Of a stretch of DNA of 64,000 nt, positions 42,101-50,449 are shown piece after piece. The notes under the pieces were generated by a model. It was not told where the DNA came from, did no database searches, and saw only the letters and a program-made list of their open reading frames with translations. This DNA is from Allotamlana fucoidanivorans. Lineage in GTDB: Bacteria > Bacteroidota > Bacteroidia > Flavobacteriales > Flavobacteriaceae. Where the stretch lies: NCBI RefSeq assembly GCF_006265225.1, contig NZ_VDCS01000001.1, positions 248,001-312,000 of the forward strand, written 5' to 3'. Position 1 is the first letter of the stretch; every line of letters begins with the position of its first letter. Position numbers and translations under genes: made by a program.

Positions 42101-42236
42101 TGATTGCCAAAATACGGTTGAAATAAAACAAGTTATCTGTTTGAAATAAAAGTTTTAAATAAGCTTTTACTAGTGTATAGGTTTTTCCACTACCTGCGGA
42201 GGCGTTATAAATTATAAAAGGCTGCGTTTTGGGCAT
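39102..42236 (-). CDS. UvrD/REP-type helicase-nuclease, AddA-like
   Basis: ATP-dependent helicase with nuclease domain for double-strand-break repair, 1044 residues. Walker A is SAGSGKTYTLVKAYL, followed by ITFTNKAVSEMKERL (motif Ia), FIDEFQDTSIMQW (Walker B/motif II), VGDAKQAIYRWRGG (motif III), MTIHKSKGLEFPVVIFPYA (motif V) and LLYVALTRAEEQLYII (motif VI). The C-terminal RecB-like nuclease motif is AVIIDYKTGLED. It works with the AddB-like protein encoded downstream. A strand-switch gap separates it from the superoxide dismutase gene. Confidence 0.93.
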   Translation of the reverse strand: MPKTQPFIIYNASAGSGKTYTLVKAYLKLLFQTDNLFYFNRILAITFTNKAVSEMKERLIETLKTFSKPDILTSPDSMFEAISIELNLAPNKLRERSETLLQTIIHNYAAFDISTIDGFTHKLIRTFAHDLKLPLNFEVEIDQESLLTEAVDSLLSKAGTNPQLTKTLVDFAIEKADDDKSFDLSFDFNKIAKLLVNENDISYIEALKDKSLQDFAQLKQQIGSEISETETIIITEAKNILNTISQSGLEDVHFSRKTLPNHFKKLTQLEFKNIYSNKLEENISERKNIYNKTLAPDLAQTIEALLPQIEQTFKAIKANVYHHKFLKLFYKNITPLSVLNAIDKELRFLKSDQNKMLISEFNTIISNEIKGQPTPFIYERIGEKFKHYFIDEFQDTSIMQWKNLVPLLGNALASEGGTSMLVGDAKQAIYRWRGGKAEQFIGLCHADNPFHTKKSVEHLPANYRSFNEIVTFNNQFFTFLAQYAFSQESYQAVYENASQNQIQDKQGYVELSFLEIDKDQKRDDIFPQTVLEKINFCLEQGFDFENICVLVRKRKEGVAVANYLSQNNIPIISSETLLISSAPEVAFINHVLELLIQPKNNQIKIEVLDFLAHTFNLNDKHSFFNKHINQSLSEIFNDLESYGITISHENLLQLPLYDLVETLVRSFGLTQQSNAYIQFYLDLILDFSQKKGSDIASFLDYFNKKKDSLSIISPKGQNAVQIMTIHKSKGLEFPVVIFPYADLDIYAEVDPKAWFKLDNTKYGSLQYTLLNYTNDFEYFGEEGYRIFNKHRAEQELDSINLLYVALTRAEEQLYIISSKDISAKGEVNTKRYSGLLISYLQHNSIWNNYEFTYAFGKPIKESTPSKPKHKTKTQEEFISVSKNYHNIKVVTTSGYLWDTRQEKAIEKGNLLHTIMSHIITKNDIESVISRFIDEGKINKAQATLLKAVVDKIVNHEKLQKYFSDAYTIYNEQDIITKQGLILRPDRIAINSKGQAVIIDYKTGLEDKTHAQQLQSYQDALQSMKISTKKKILVYLNEDIKIKDV

Positions 42237-42316
42237 ATTTGTGAATTTGTTTACAAGATAAAAACTATCAATAGTTTGATAACAATTTATTATTTTTAAT
42301 TGGCCAGTATAATGTG

Positions 42317-42324
42317 TAAATTTG
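42317..42324 (+). promoter_or_regulatory. -7 promoter box for superoxide dismutase
   Basis: TAAATTTG matches TAnnTTTG, 35 bases before the ATG. Confidence 0.5.
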
Positions 42325-42358
42325 ATGACATTAAAATTAATATTTAAAACAAATTATT

Positions 42359-42967
42359 ATGGCTTTTGAATTACCAGAATTAGGGTATGCCTATGATGCT
42401 CTAGAACCACACATGGATGCTAGAACTATGGAAATACATCATACAAAACATCATCAGGGATATACTAACAATTTAAATAATGCGATTGCAGGAACAGATT
42501 TGGAAGGAAAATCTATTGAAGATATTTTGGCAAATTTAGATCCAAGCAATACGGCTGTTAGAAATAATGGAGGTGGGTTTTATAATCACTCTTTGTTTTG
42601 GACAGTAATGAACCCAGAAGGTAGAGGCTATTTGTCTGGAGAATTAAAAGATGCTATTGAGGCTACATTTGGCTCAAAAGATGAGTTTATTGAGGCATTT
42701 AGTAAAGCTGCGGCTACACGTTTTGGCTCTGGATGGGCTTGGTTGTGTGTGCATGAAGGAGGAAAACTTGAAATCTGTTCTACAGCAAATCAAGATAATC
42801 CGTTAATGCCAGGCATTGGTTGTGGCGGTACGCCAATTTTAGGTCTTGATGTTTGGGAACATGCTTATTATTTAAACTACCAAAACCGTCGTCCAGATTA
42901 TATTAGTGCTTTTTTTAACGTTATCAACTGGAATGAAGTTGAAAAACGCTATGCAGAAGCAAAATAA
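42359..42967 (+). CDS. Superoxide dismutase (Fe/Mn type)
   Basis: Converts superoxide to hydrogen peroxide and oxygen, 202 residues with no signal peptide, so cytoplasmic. Metal ligands are His27 (MEIHHTKHH), His77 (FYNHSLFW), Asp164 and His168 ([10 protein letters not shown]). [11 protein letters not shown] and the GSGWAWL stretch are typical. Fe and Mn use cannot be separated with certainty. It is monocistronic, with its own promoter box and a strong terminator. Confidence 0.96.
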   Translation: MAFELPELGYAYDALEPHMDARTMEIHHTKHHQGYTNNLNNAIAGTDLEGKSIEDILANLDPSNTAVRNNGGGFYNHSLFWTVMNPEGRGYLSGELKDAIEATFGSKDEFIEAFSKAAATRFGSGWAWLCVHEGGKLEICSTANQDNPLMPGIGCGGTPILGLDVWEHAYYLNYQNRRPDYISAFFNVINWNEVEKRYAEAK

Positions 42968-42981
42968 TTAGGAAACACAAT

Positions 42982-43026
42982 ACGCATAAAAAAATCGCTT
43001 AAGTTTTAGGCGATTTTTTTATGCGT
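42982..43026 (+). terminator. intrinsic terminator of the superoxide dismutase gene
   Basis: Perfect 17-bp stem with an ATCGC/GCGAT core and ACGCAT/ATGCGT base, containing a T7 run in the descending arm. Confidence 0.9.
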
Positions 43027-43050
43027 AAAAGTCACATATTGCTTTAAATG

Positions 43051-43121
43051 AAAAAGGTGAACAAGATGTTCACCTTTTTGCCCCAAATCTACCATGAACT
43101 TAACCTACTTATGTTATGGTG
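43051..43121 (-). ncRNA. Candidate small RNA, copy 1 (about 70 nt)
   Basis: On the minus strand a TATATTTG promoter box is followed by ACCATAACATAAG, a GTAGGTTAAGTT stretch, then ATGGTAGATTTGGGGC. A terminator hairpin closes it (GGTGAAC/GTTCACC, T5). ACCAT and ATGGT can pair to make a first hairpin. No start codon or meaningful ORF is present. A 44-base core is identical in a second copy about 215 bases away. It may belong to a known Bacteroidota RNA family, such as the Flavo-1 motif, but I could not check this. Confidence 0.6.
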
Positions 43122-43124
43122 AGT

Positions 43125-43132
43125 CAAATATA
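43125..43132 (-). promoter_or_regulatory. -7 promoter box for small RNA copy 1
   Basis: TATATTTG on the minus strand directly before the conserved 44-base core. Confidence 0.55.
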
Positions 43133-43262
43133 TAGGGGTGCAGAGGGCTTTAAAAATATTTTGGTTGAATGACTTAAAAATTGGCTTAACAGAAACTAAA
43201 CTAATTTTATGAGAAGGGGTGTTTGAGATAAAATAATAGAGTAAAAGGAAATAATATGGCAT

Positions 43263-43338
43263 AAAAAAAGGCGAACAAGCGTTCACCTTTTTTTGCCCCA
43301 AATCTACCATGAACTTAACCTACTTATGTTATGGTGAG
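43263..43338 (-). ncRNA. Candidate small RNA, copy 2
   Basis: Same architecture as copy 1: an identical 44-base core and then a terminator hairpin. Here the hairpin differs, and on the minus strand the change gives a G-U pair (GGTGAAC with GTTCGCC). On the plus strand it would be an A-C mismatch. This favours minus-strand transcription. The upstream box is weaker (ATAACTTG), so this copy may depend on read-through from purF or be less active. Confidence 0.55.
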
Positions 43339-43449
43339 GGCAAGTTATATCTATTTTAGATAATCTGTATATTTTTTAGACGAATAGCATATTTATAAGT
43401 TGAAATACATTATTTAAGATCTATGTGTTAAAAATTATTAAATCGTCAA

Positions 43450-45348
43450 TTAATAGGCGCGTTCTTTGTTTCCTTCATAAAAGTTAATGAACGCTCTGTT
43501 AACTACTCTGTTGCCTCCAACGGTTGGATAATTTCCAGTAAAGTACCAATCACCTAAATGTTTAGGGCAGGCCTTGTGTAAATTTTCTACCGATTGGAAA
43601 ATAATCTTAACACCTGCGTTAATCGATTCATCACTAAGTAATTCCGAAATTTTGTCCGAAATTTGCTCATCTGTAAACGGATCATAAATCTCTTTTACAA
43701 AGTTTTGAACATACTTATCTTCAAGATCTGTTTGGGTTACACATTTTTCATAGACCTCTTTTACAATATCATATTTGTTGTTGTCTTTAAGTAATGCTAA
43801 TGCCGCTCTAAAAGCAACCAAGTCTTCCAATCTTGCCATATCAATGCCATAACAATCAGGATACCTAATTTGTGGTGCTGACGATACGACTATGATTTTC
43901 TTAGGATTTAATCGATCCAGCATTTTCAGGATACTTTTCTTTAAAGTAGTTCCTCTTACAATGCTATCATCAATAATCACAAGGTTATCTTCTGGTTTAA
44001 TAACACCATATGTTACATCATAAACATGAGCTACCAAATCATCTCTACTACTATCTTCTGTAATAAACGTTCTTAGTTTTACATCTTTAATAGCAATTTT
44101 TTCAACTCTGGCATGCTCAGATAAAATCTCGGTAACCTTGGCGGCCGATAAAGAACGTTGTCCGTTTAAAATAGCCTTTGTTTTTCTTTCATTGATAAAG
44201 GCATCAGCATTTTCTATCATACCAAAAAAAGAGGTCTCGGCCGTATTAGGGATATATGAAAACACCGTGTTTTTGGTGTCGTTATTTATCGCTTTAAGTA
44301 CTTTGGGCATTAATAGTTTACCAAGCATTTTGCGCTCTTGGTAAATTTCGGCATCACTACCCCTTGAGAAATAAATGCGTTCAAAGGAACAGGATTTTCT
44401 TTCTAAAGGTTCTAGGATCTGTTTTATTCTAACTTCACCCGACTTTTTTGTAATGATGGCAGAACCAGGATCTAGTTCTTTTACGTCCTCAAACTTTACA
44501 TTGAATACGGTTTGAATAACAGGGCGTTCAGAGGCGACCACTACCACCTCGTCATCTTGGTAATAGTATGCCGGACGAATGCCTGCAGGATCACGTAAAA
44601 CAAATGCATCACCATGACCAATTAATCCCGCCATAGCATAACCGCCGTCCCAGTTTTTGGCTGCTCGTTTTAAAATTTTTCCAACTTTTAAACGTTCTGC
44701 AATTAAAGGTGACGCTTCTCTTTTGTTATAACCTTCTTTTTTAAGGTCTTTATATATTTTACTTACAGCATCATCTAAAAAATGACCAATTTTTTCCATG
44801 ATAGTAATCGTATCAGTATACTCTTTTGGATGCTGGCCAAGTTCAATTAAGTTACCAAAAAGCTCTTTTACATTAGTCATGTTAAAGTTTCCAGCCATGA
44901 TAAGGTTTCTGTGCATCCAATTGTTTTGTCTCAGAAAAGGGTGAACACTTTCTACACTGTTTTTCCCAAAAGTACCGTAACGCACATGACCCAATAACAC
45001 CTCTCCTATGTACGGAATATTGCGTTTTTGAGCTGCTACATTATCAGCATATTCTGGGTGTGCTTTGAACTCGCCATTAATTCTATCATTAATTTGAGCG
45101 AAAATATCTTGTATAGGTTGTTGTGCTACAGAGCGTACTCTACTAATATAACGTTGCCCTGGCTCTGTATCTAATTTAATGCTGGCAAATCCGGCACCAT
45201 CTTGACCACGATTGTGCTGTTTTTCCATCATTAAATACATTTTGTTTACACCATAAAAAGCACTGCCATATTTTTCTTTGTAAAACTCTAATGGTTTTAG
45301 AAGTCTTATCATGGCAATTCCACATTCGTGTTTTAAAGCATCACTCAT
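43450..45348 (-). CDS. purF: Amidophosphoribosyltransferase (Bacteroidota long form)
   Basis: First committed enzyme of purine synthesis, transferring glutamine amide nitrogen to PRPP. From MSDALKHECGIAM the protein has 632 residues. Cys9 is the glutaminase nucleophile; QHNRGQDGAGFA and LLGHVRYGTFGKNSVESVHP form the N-terminal amidotransferase domain. The phosphoribosyltransferase motif is NLVIIDDSIVRGTTLKKS. It is longer than the classic 500-residue PurF because of inserts and a C-terminal extension, as in related flavobacteria. The ATG was chosen so that the catalytic cysteine is near the N-terminus; a 22-residue longer frame is unlikely. Confidence 0.92.
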   Translation of the reverse strand: MSDALKHECGIAMIRLLKPLEFYKEKYGSAFYGVNKMYLMMEKQHNRGQDGAGFASIKLDTEPGQRYISRVRSVAQQPIQDIFAQINDRINGEFKAHPEYADNVAAQKRNIPYIGEVLLGHVRYGTFGKNSVESVHPFLRQNNWMHRNLIMAGNFNMTNVKELFGNLIELGQHPKEYTDTITIMEKIGHFLDDAVSKIYKDLKKEGYNKREASPLIAERLKVGKILKRAAKNWDGGYAMAGLIGHGDAFVLRDPAGIRPAYYYQDDEVVVVASERPVIQTVFNVKFEDVKELDPGSAIITKKSGEVRIKQILEPLERKSCSFERIYFSRGSDAEIYQERKMLGKLLMPKVLKAINNDTKNTVFSYIPNTAETSFFGMIENADAFINERKTKAILNGQRSLSAAKVTEILSEHARVEKIAIKDVKLRTFITEDSSRDDLVAHVYDVTYGVIKPEDNLVIIDDSIVRGTTLKKSILKMLDRLNPKKIIVVSSAPQIRYPDCYGIDMARLEDLVAFRAALALLKDNNKYDIVKEVYEKCVTQTDLEDKYVQNFVKEIYDPFTDEQISDKISELLSDESINAGVKIIFQSVENLHKACPKHLGDWYFTGNYPTVGGNRVVNRAFINFYEGNKERAY

Positions 45349-45427
45349 ATTAAAAAATGTTTTCGCTTTCGCGGAAATAAAATATTTTATCGATTTCCAT
45401 ATACTGGAAATCAATGGGTTAATTTAA

Positions 45428-45456
45428 ATAAAAACGCACTCTATTTTGAGCGCGTT
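45428..45456 (-). terminator. intrinsic terminator of the PfkB kinase gene
   Basis: On the minus strand AACGCGCTC pairs with GAGTGCGTT (one G-U) and is followed by TTTATTT. Confidence 0.8.
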
Positions 45457-45461
45457 GTTTT

Positions 45462-46388
45462 TTATGATAATTCTATATCAAATTGTGTTAATTGCTTAAA
45501 TTGCAACAGGCGTTTATGTACTTCATTATTTGATAAATATTGCATGCGTTCTGTTCCAAATTTTTCAACACAAAACGAGGCTAATGTTGAACCGTAAATT
45601 ACAGCATTTTTCATGTTTTCAAACGAAAAATCATTTGTTTTTGCCAAATATCCAGCAAATCCTCCAGCAAATGTATCTCCAGCTCCTGTTGGGTCAAATA
45701 CTTCTTCTAGTGGCAAAGCTGGGGCATAAAACACATGGTCGTTATGAAATAAAAGTGCTCCGTGCTCCCCTTTTTTTATAACTATATATTTAGGACCCAT
45801 TTCATGAATTTTACGAGCAGCTACTAGTAATGAGTATTCTCCTGTTAATTGTCTGGCTTCTTCATCATTAATAGTGATAACATCTATACGTTTAATAACG
45901 TCAAGAAGTTCATTTAAGGCACAATCCATCCAAAAATTCATAGTGTCTAATACCACCAATTTAGGTTTTTTGGTCATTTGATCTATAACACTAGATTGGA
46001 CGAGAGGGTGTAAGTTTCCTAACATGACCACTTCTGCATCTCGGTAAGCCTCAGGAACAACTGGATTGAAATTTTCAAGCGTGTTTAGTTCCGTGACCAA
46101 CGTGTCTCTTGTATTCATGTCATTGTGATAACGCCCACTCCAAAAGAATGTTTTCCCATTTTTAATAATTTCTACTCCAGAAACATCTATGTTTTTATTC
46201 GCTAATAAATCTAAATATGCTTGAGGAAAATCACCACCAACAACAGAAACAGCAGTAGCGTCAACATTAAAATGAGAAGCGGCTAACCCTATAAAAGTAG
46301 CAGCACCACCTAAAATTTTATCGGTTTTCCCGAAAGGCGTTTCAATAGCATCAAATGCTACGGTGCCAACTATAACTAATTTACTCAT
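45462..46388 (-). CDS. PfkB family carbohydrate (ribokinase-like) kinase
   Basis: ATP-dependent sugar or nucleoside kinase with 308 residues. The N-terminal GTVAFDAIETPFGK and LGGAATFIGLAASHF region corresponds to the first PfkB signature, and VFDPTGAGDTFAGGFAGYL is the second, with the catalytic Asp in GAGD. Adenosine or ribose are likely substrates given the neighbouring purine gene, but this is only inference. It is monocistronic, with a complete promoter and terminator. Confidence 0.92.
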   Translation of the reverse strand: MSKLVIVGTVAFDAIETPFGKTDKILGGAATFIGLAASHFNVDATAVSVVGGDFPQAYLDLLANKNIDVSGVEIIKNGKTFFWSGRYHNDMNTRDTLVTELNTLENFNPVVPEAYRDAEVVMLGNLHPLVQSSVIDQMTKKPKLVVLDTMNFWMDCALNELLDVIKRIDVITINDEEARQLTGEYSLLVAARKIHEMGPKYIVIKKGEHGALLFHNDHVFYAPALPLEEVFDPTGAGDTFAGGFAGYLAKTNDFSFENMKNAVIYGSTLASFCVEKFGTERMQYLSNNEVHKRLLQFKQLTQFDIELS

Positions 46389-46411
46389 AAAAGAGACCTG
46401 ATAATTTTTTG

Positions 46412-46440
46412 CAAATATAAGTCTTTTTAAAGATTAACAA
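46412..46440 (-). promoter_or_regulatory. Promoter of the PfkB kinase gene
   Basis: TTG at -33, an 18-base spacer and TATATTTG at -7 on the minus strand, 24 bases before the ATG. Confidence 0.65.
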
Positions 46441-46596
46441 GAGGTATAAATGTTAGCAATCAGCTTTGTGTAATTATTTTTTGAGTTTATGTGACTTTTT
46501 AATACATAGGGTGTCTAAAATGATAAAGGCTATTATCAATGAAGAGAACAGGGGTGTATTCTGTGTAATATGCCTCTGTTTTTAATAAATACAGTA

Positions 46597-47238
46597 TTAT
46601 TTTCTACCAAAGTCTGCTGGAATTTCACCCCAAGCCTTGGTTTCCCATTTTACTATGGTGGTGCTGTATGTATTGGTTTTTAGCCATTCTATAGCACGGT
46701 CAACTAAATCAAACAAGGGTTTGTTTTTGGCGTTTCGTTGAAGTTTGGTATTGCAGTTTTTCTTTTTTACCCAGCTTATGGCCGTTTTAGAGTCTGTATA
46801 GATGATACGGTTACTGTTGTTTTTTTTTAAGAAAGCCAAGCCGTGAACAATAGCTAAAAACTCACCAATATTGTTTGTGCCTTCTTCAAAAGGACCTTGA
46901 GTAAAGAGTTGTTTTTTAGTTTTGGTATCTACGCCGCGATATTCCATGCGCCCTGGATTACCACTTGAGGCAGCATCTACAGAAATAGAGTTATAGTTGG
47001 GTTGGCCTATTTTTTTGAGTTGTTCTTCTGAAAGCGAACTTGTAAACTTAGAGGTTTTACCAATATAGTTTTTATAATCTTCTTTTAAAGCTTTTTTGGC
47101 AGCTTCAAATGTTGTGAAAGATTTATAGATGGCGCCTTCAAAATTTTTAATTTGTGCTTTACAGTCGTCCCAAGATTCAAAAACCCCAGTTTTATGACCC
47201 TTCCAGATGGTGTAGTATTTTTTCTTTTTTTTACTCAT
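46597..47238 (-). CDS. Ribonuclease H with viroplasmin N-terminal domain
   Basis: Degrades RNA in RNA-DNA hybrids, 213 residues. The N-terminal viroplasmin/RNase H1 binding domain is KKYYTIWKGHKTGVFESWDD and FKSFTTFEAAKKAL-like sequence. The C-terminal RNase HI domain has the catalytic Asp in SVDAASSGNPG, Glu in NIGEFLAIVHG, Asp in YTDSKTAISWV and the last Asp in IPADFGRK. Its start overlaps the end of purN by 8 bases, so the two are translationally coupled. Confidence 0.94.
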   Translation of the reverse strand: MSKKKKKYYTIWKGHKTGVFESWDDCKAQIKNFEGAIYKSFTTFEAAKKALKEDYKNYIGKTSKFTSSLSEEQLKKIGQPNYNSISVDAASSGNPGRMEYRGVDTKTKKQLFTQGPFEEGTNNIGEFLAIVHGLAFLKKNNSNRIIYTDSKTAISWVKKKNCNTKLQRNAKNKPLFDLVDRAIEWLKTNTYSTTIVKWETKAWGEIPADFGRK

Positions 47239-47797
47239 GTAGTAATTGGTCAACAACTTTAGGAAAATGTTTCATTTCCAATTCATGAATTTTGGCTGCT
47301 ACGTCATCGGCAGTATCGGTTGGCAATACGTCGCATTTATCCTGAAAAATAGTAGCACCTTCGTCATAATTTTCGTTTACATAATGAATGGTAATACCAG
47401 TTTCTGTTTCTTTATTTTTTACTACGGCATTGTGTACGTGCATGCCATACATGCCTTTGCCACCAAATTTGGGTAAAAGAGCGGGGTGTACGTTAATAAC
47501 CTTATTAGGAAAAGCATTTAAGATGTGTTCAGGAAACTTCCATAAAAAACCAGCAAGAACAATCAAATCGGGTTTAGAAGCTTTTAAAATATTGAGAACA
47601 TCATCTGTTTTATAAAGAGATACTCTATTAAATGAAAGAGCACTAACTTCAAGATTTTTAGCCCTGTCAAGCACTTTGGCCTGTGGGTTGTTGCAAAGTA
47701 TTTGAGTAACACGTGCATGATCGCTATTTTGAAAAAACTTAATTAAGTTTTCAGCATTAGATCCGCTACCAGATGCAAAAATTACAATACGTTTCAT
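47231..47797 (-). CDS. purN: Phosphoribosylglycinamide formyltransferase
   Basis: Third step of purine synthesis, using 10-formyl-THF. The 188 residues include IVIFASGSGSNAENL (phosphate loop), LAGFLWKFPEHIL, and the catalytic Asn-His-Asp set in NVHPALLPKFGGKG and YDEGATIFQ. Length is typical. It is first in a two-gene unit with RNase H and is divergent from acpP. Confidence 0.96.
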   Translation of the reverse strand: MKRIVIFASGSGSNAENLIKFFQNSDHARVTQILCNNPQAKVLDRAKNLEVSALSFNRVSLYKTDDVLNILKASKPDLIVLAGFLWKFPEHILNAFPNKVINVHPALLPKFGGKGMYGMHVHNAVVKNKETETGITIHYVNENYDEGATIFQDKCDVLPTDTADDVAAKIHELEMKHFPKVVDQLLHE

Positions 47798-47946
47798 AAT
47801 ACAGGCTATAGTGTTATAGATTATTCAAAACAAAAAAAAGAATAAATATTAACAAATAGTGAGTAAAATAAAAATACTTCAAACTAATTTTAGTAAATTG
47901 ACAACACATTTTTAAAGTAAAGGTGTGTTAAAAGAATAAAGTTTTT

Positions 47947-47954
47947 TATTTTTG
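47947..47954 (+). promoter_or_regulatory. -7 promoter box of the acpP-fabF operon
   Basis: TATTTTTG, with GTG 19 bases upstream as a near-match to the -33 TTG. Confidence 0.55.
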
Positions 47955-47985
47955 CCAACTAATTAAAATTTAAAATAAAAAGATT

Positions 47986-48219
47986 ATGTCAGACATTGCA
48001 TCAAGAGTAAAAGCGATTATCGTAGACAAATTAGGAGTTGATGAAAACGAAGTTGTTGCTGAAGCAAGCTTTACTAACGATTTAGGAGCAGACTCTTTAG
48101 ACACTGTAGAATTAATTATGGAATTTGAAAAAGAATTCGATATCCAAATTCCAGATGATCAAGCTGAAAACATTGCAACAGTTGGTCAAGCGATCTCTTA
48201 TATAGAAGAGGCTAAATAA
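47986..48219 (+). CDS. acpP: Acyl carrier protein
   Basis: A 77-residue acidic four-helix carrier of fatty acid synthesis. The phosphopantetheine serine is Ser37 in [29 protein letters not shown] is the typical helix 3 region. It precedes fabF by 21 bases, the classical order. Confidence 0.98.
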   Translation: MSDIASRVKAIIVDKLGVDENEVVAEASFTNDLGADSLDTVELIMEFEKEFDIQIPDDQAENIATVGQAISYIEEAK

Positions 48220-48240
48220 GAAAAAACAAGCAAGTACTTT

Positions 48241-49491
48241 ATGGAAGTAAAGCGAGTTGTAGTCACAGGATTAGGAGCTTTAACACCCATAGGCAATACC
48301 AAGGATGAATATTGGGACGGTCTAGTAAATGGTAAAAGTGGGGCTGCGCCTATAACATATTATGATACCGAAAAGTTTAAAACAAAATTCGCTTGCGAAT
48401 TGAAAAACTTTAACGCAACTGATTTTATTGATCGAAAAGAAGCTCGAAAAATGGATAAGTTTGCGCAGTACGCTATGGTTGCTGCCGACGAAGCCATTGA
48501 GGATGCTAAACTCGATTTAGAAGCAGTGGATAAATTGCGTGTTGGTGTTATATGGGGCGCAGGAATAGGTGGATTAGAAACGTTTCAGCAAGAAGTTTTA
48601 AACTATGCTGCTGGAGATGGAACACCAAGGTTCAACCCGTTCTTTATTCCTAAGATGATTGCCGATATTGCACCTGCAAATATCTCTATAAAACATGGTT
48701 TTATGGGGCCTAACTATACAACAGTTTCTGCTTGTGCTTCTTCTGCTAATGCTATATTCGACGCACTTAACTCTATTCGATTAGGGCATTGTGATGTTGT
48801 AGTGACAGGAGGTAGTGAAGCTGCAGTAACTATTGCTGGGATGGGGGGATTTAATGCCATGCATGCATTATCAACTAGAAATGACAGTCCAGAAACAGCG
48901 TCTCGCCCATTTGATGGTACGAGAGATGGGTTTGTACTTGGAGAAGGTGCTGGTGCACTTGTTCTAGAAGAATATGAGCATGCAAAAGCTAGAGGAGCAA
49001 AAATATATGCAGAAGTAGCAGGAGGTGGATTGTCTTCTGATGCTTACCATATGACTGCGCCACATCCAGATGGTATAGGTGTTATAGCGGTAATGAAAAA
49101 CTGTTTAGAAAATGCAGGCCTAAAACCAGAAGACGTAGACCATATTAATACACATGGAACATCTACACCTTTAGGAGACGTTGCAGAACTAAAAGCTATT
49201 TCAGAAGTATTTGGAAGTCACGCAAAAAATATAAATATAAATTCAACAAAATCAATGACAGGCCACCTTTTAGGTGCGGCTGGAGCTATTGAAGCCATCT
49301 CTGTTATATTGGCTATGGAGCACGGTATGGTGCCACCTACCATTAACCATACAACAGTTGATGAAAATATTGATCCTGAATTAAATTTAACCTTAAACAA
49401 GGCTCAAAAGCGCGACGTTAAAGTGGCTATGAGTAATACATTTGGATTTGGCGGACATAACGCTTGTGTATTATTCAAGAAAATAGATTAA
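48241..49491 (+). CDS. fabF: 3-oxoacyl-ACP synthase II
   Basis: Elongating ketosynthase of fatty acid synthesis, 416 residues with the two-fold thiolase layout. Catalytic Cys165 is in SACASSANA, His305 in NTHGTSTPLGD and His342 in SMTGHLLGA; GFGGHNACVLFK closes the C-terminus. It is co-transcribed with acpP. Confidence 0.98.
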   Translation: MEVKRVVVTGLGALTPIGNTKDEYWDGLVNGKSGAAPITYYDTEKFKTKFACELKNFNATDFIDRKEARKMDKFAQYAMVAADEAIEDAKLDLEAVDKLRVGVIWGAGIGGLETFQQEVLNYAAGDGTPRFNPFFIPKMIADIAPANISIKHGFMGPNYTTVSACASSANAIFDALNSIRLGHCDVVVTGGSEAAVTIAGMGGFNAMHALSTRNDSPETASRPFDGTRDGFVLGEGAGALVLEEYEHAKARGAKIYAEVAGGGLSSDAYHMTAPHPDGIGVIAVMKNCLENAGLKPEDVDHINTHGTSTPLGDVAELKAISEVFGSHAKNININSTKSMTGHLLGAAGAIEAISVILAMEHGMVPPTINHTTVDENIDPELNLTLNKAQKRDVKVAMSNTFGFGGHNACVLFKKID

Positions 49492-49589
49492 ATCCCGAAT
49501 GAAATAAACCATAACGATAAATTAAATTTTACATTATTATGAACCATGGTTTATTACATCTGACAATAAAATAATATATTTACGTTCAG

Positions 49590-50330
49590 ATGAAAAACAT
49601 TCCTAACATATTAAAATCCCGTTCAAAACGTAACGGGATTTTTTTTATGGAATTAACTAAAATTCTAGGTTTTAAACCTCGAGATATTAAATACTTCAAA
49701 AAAGCCTTTACGCATCGGTCTATGAATATAAAAGACGGTAAAGGTAATCCTTTCAACTATGAAAGACTTGAATTTTTAGGCGATGCTATGCTAAGTTCGG
49801 TAGTAGCTTCTCATTTATATTTGGAAGTACCTAGCGGTGATGAAGGATACCTAACTAAGATGCGCTCAAAAGTTGTAAGTAGAGAACATCTTAATGAACT
49901 TGGTAAAGAATTGAGGCTGGTAGATTTTGTTGAGAGTAAAATACCTGCGGGTCAGTTTGGGGATAATATCCACGGTAATTTATTTGAAGCTCTAATAGGC
50001 GCTATTTTTTTAGATAGAGGCTATAAATACTGTGAAAAATTTATCTATAGACGTGTTATTGTACCTTACGTAGATATTGAAAAACTTGAAGGAAAGGTAA
50101 TTAGTTATAAAAGCCTTTTAATTGAATGGTGCCAAAAAGAAAAGAGAATATTTAATTACCATGTTTATGAAGATTCTGGTAATGATATTGTACGTCACTT
50201 TTCAGTAAAATTATCTATTGATAATAAGGTAGTGGCTAAAGCCAGAGCTACATCAAAGAAAAAAGCAGAAGAAAAAGCTTCCAAAAGAGCGTTTTTTGCT
50301 TTTCAAAGTAGAATGTCAAAAATGATATAG
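49590..50330 (+). CDS. rnc: Ribonuclease III
   Basis: Double-stranded RNA endonuclease, 246 residues. The nuclease motif is ERLEFLGDAMLSSVVA and the second metal site is GNLFEALIGAIFLDRGY. A C-terminal dsRNA-binding domain ends with ARATSKKKAEEKASKRAFF. The N-terminal MKNIPNILKSRSKRNGIFF extension is normal for flavobacterial RNase III and supports this start. RNase III is also the host enzyme that trims crRNA-tracrRNA duplexes in many type II systems, so it could serve the CRISPR locus in this genome (inference). Confidence 0.97.
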   Translation: MKNIPNILKSRSKRNGIFFMELTKILGFKPRDIKYFKKAFTHRSMNIKDGKGNPFNYERLEFLGDAMLSSVVASHLYLEVPSGDEGYLTKMRSKVVSREHLNELGKELRLVDFVESKIPAGQFGDNIHGNLFEALIGAIFLDRGYKYCEKFIYRRVIVPYVDIEKLEGKVISYKSLLIEWCQKEKRIFNYHVYEDSGNDIVRHFSVKLSIDNKVVAKARATSKKKAEEKASKRAFFAFQSRMSKMI

Positions 50331-50449
50331 AAAATAGTACGGTGACGTAATTAACTATAACGTTTTAGTTTAATTTCTTGTTAACATTGGTGTAATTTTG
50401 TTAGTTCAATAGTTATAAATACTATATTTACCGAGTTTTTGCGTAAATT

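Noticed and set aside
43089-43310. Minus-strand 73-codon ORF across the tandem small-RNA region
   Set aside because: It runs through a terminator hairpin and both conserved RNA cores and has no protein-like features.
43051-43338. The repeated 44-base core as ends of an insertion sequence
   Set aside because: The copies are direct rather than inverted, enclose no transposase, and each is followed by its own terminator.
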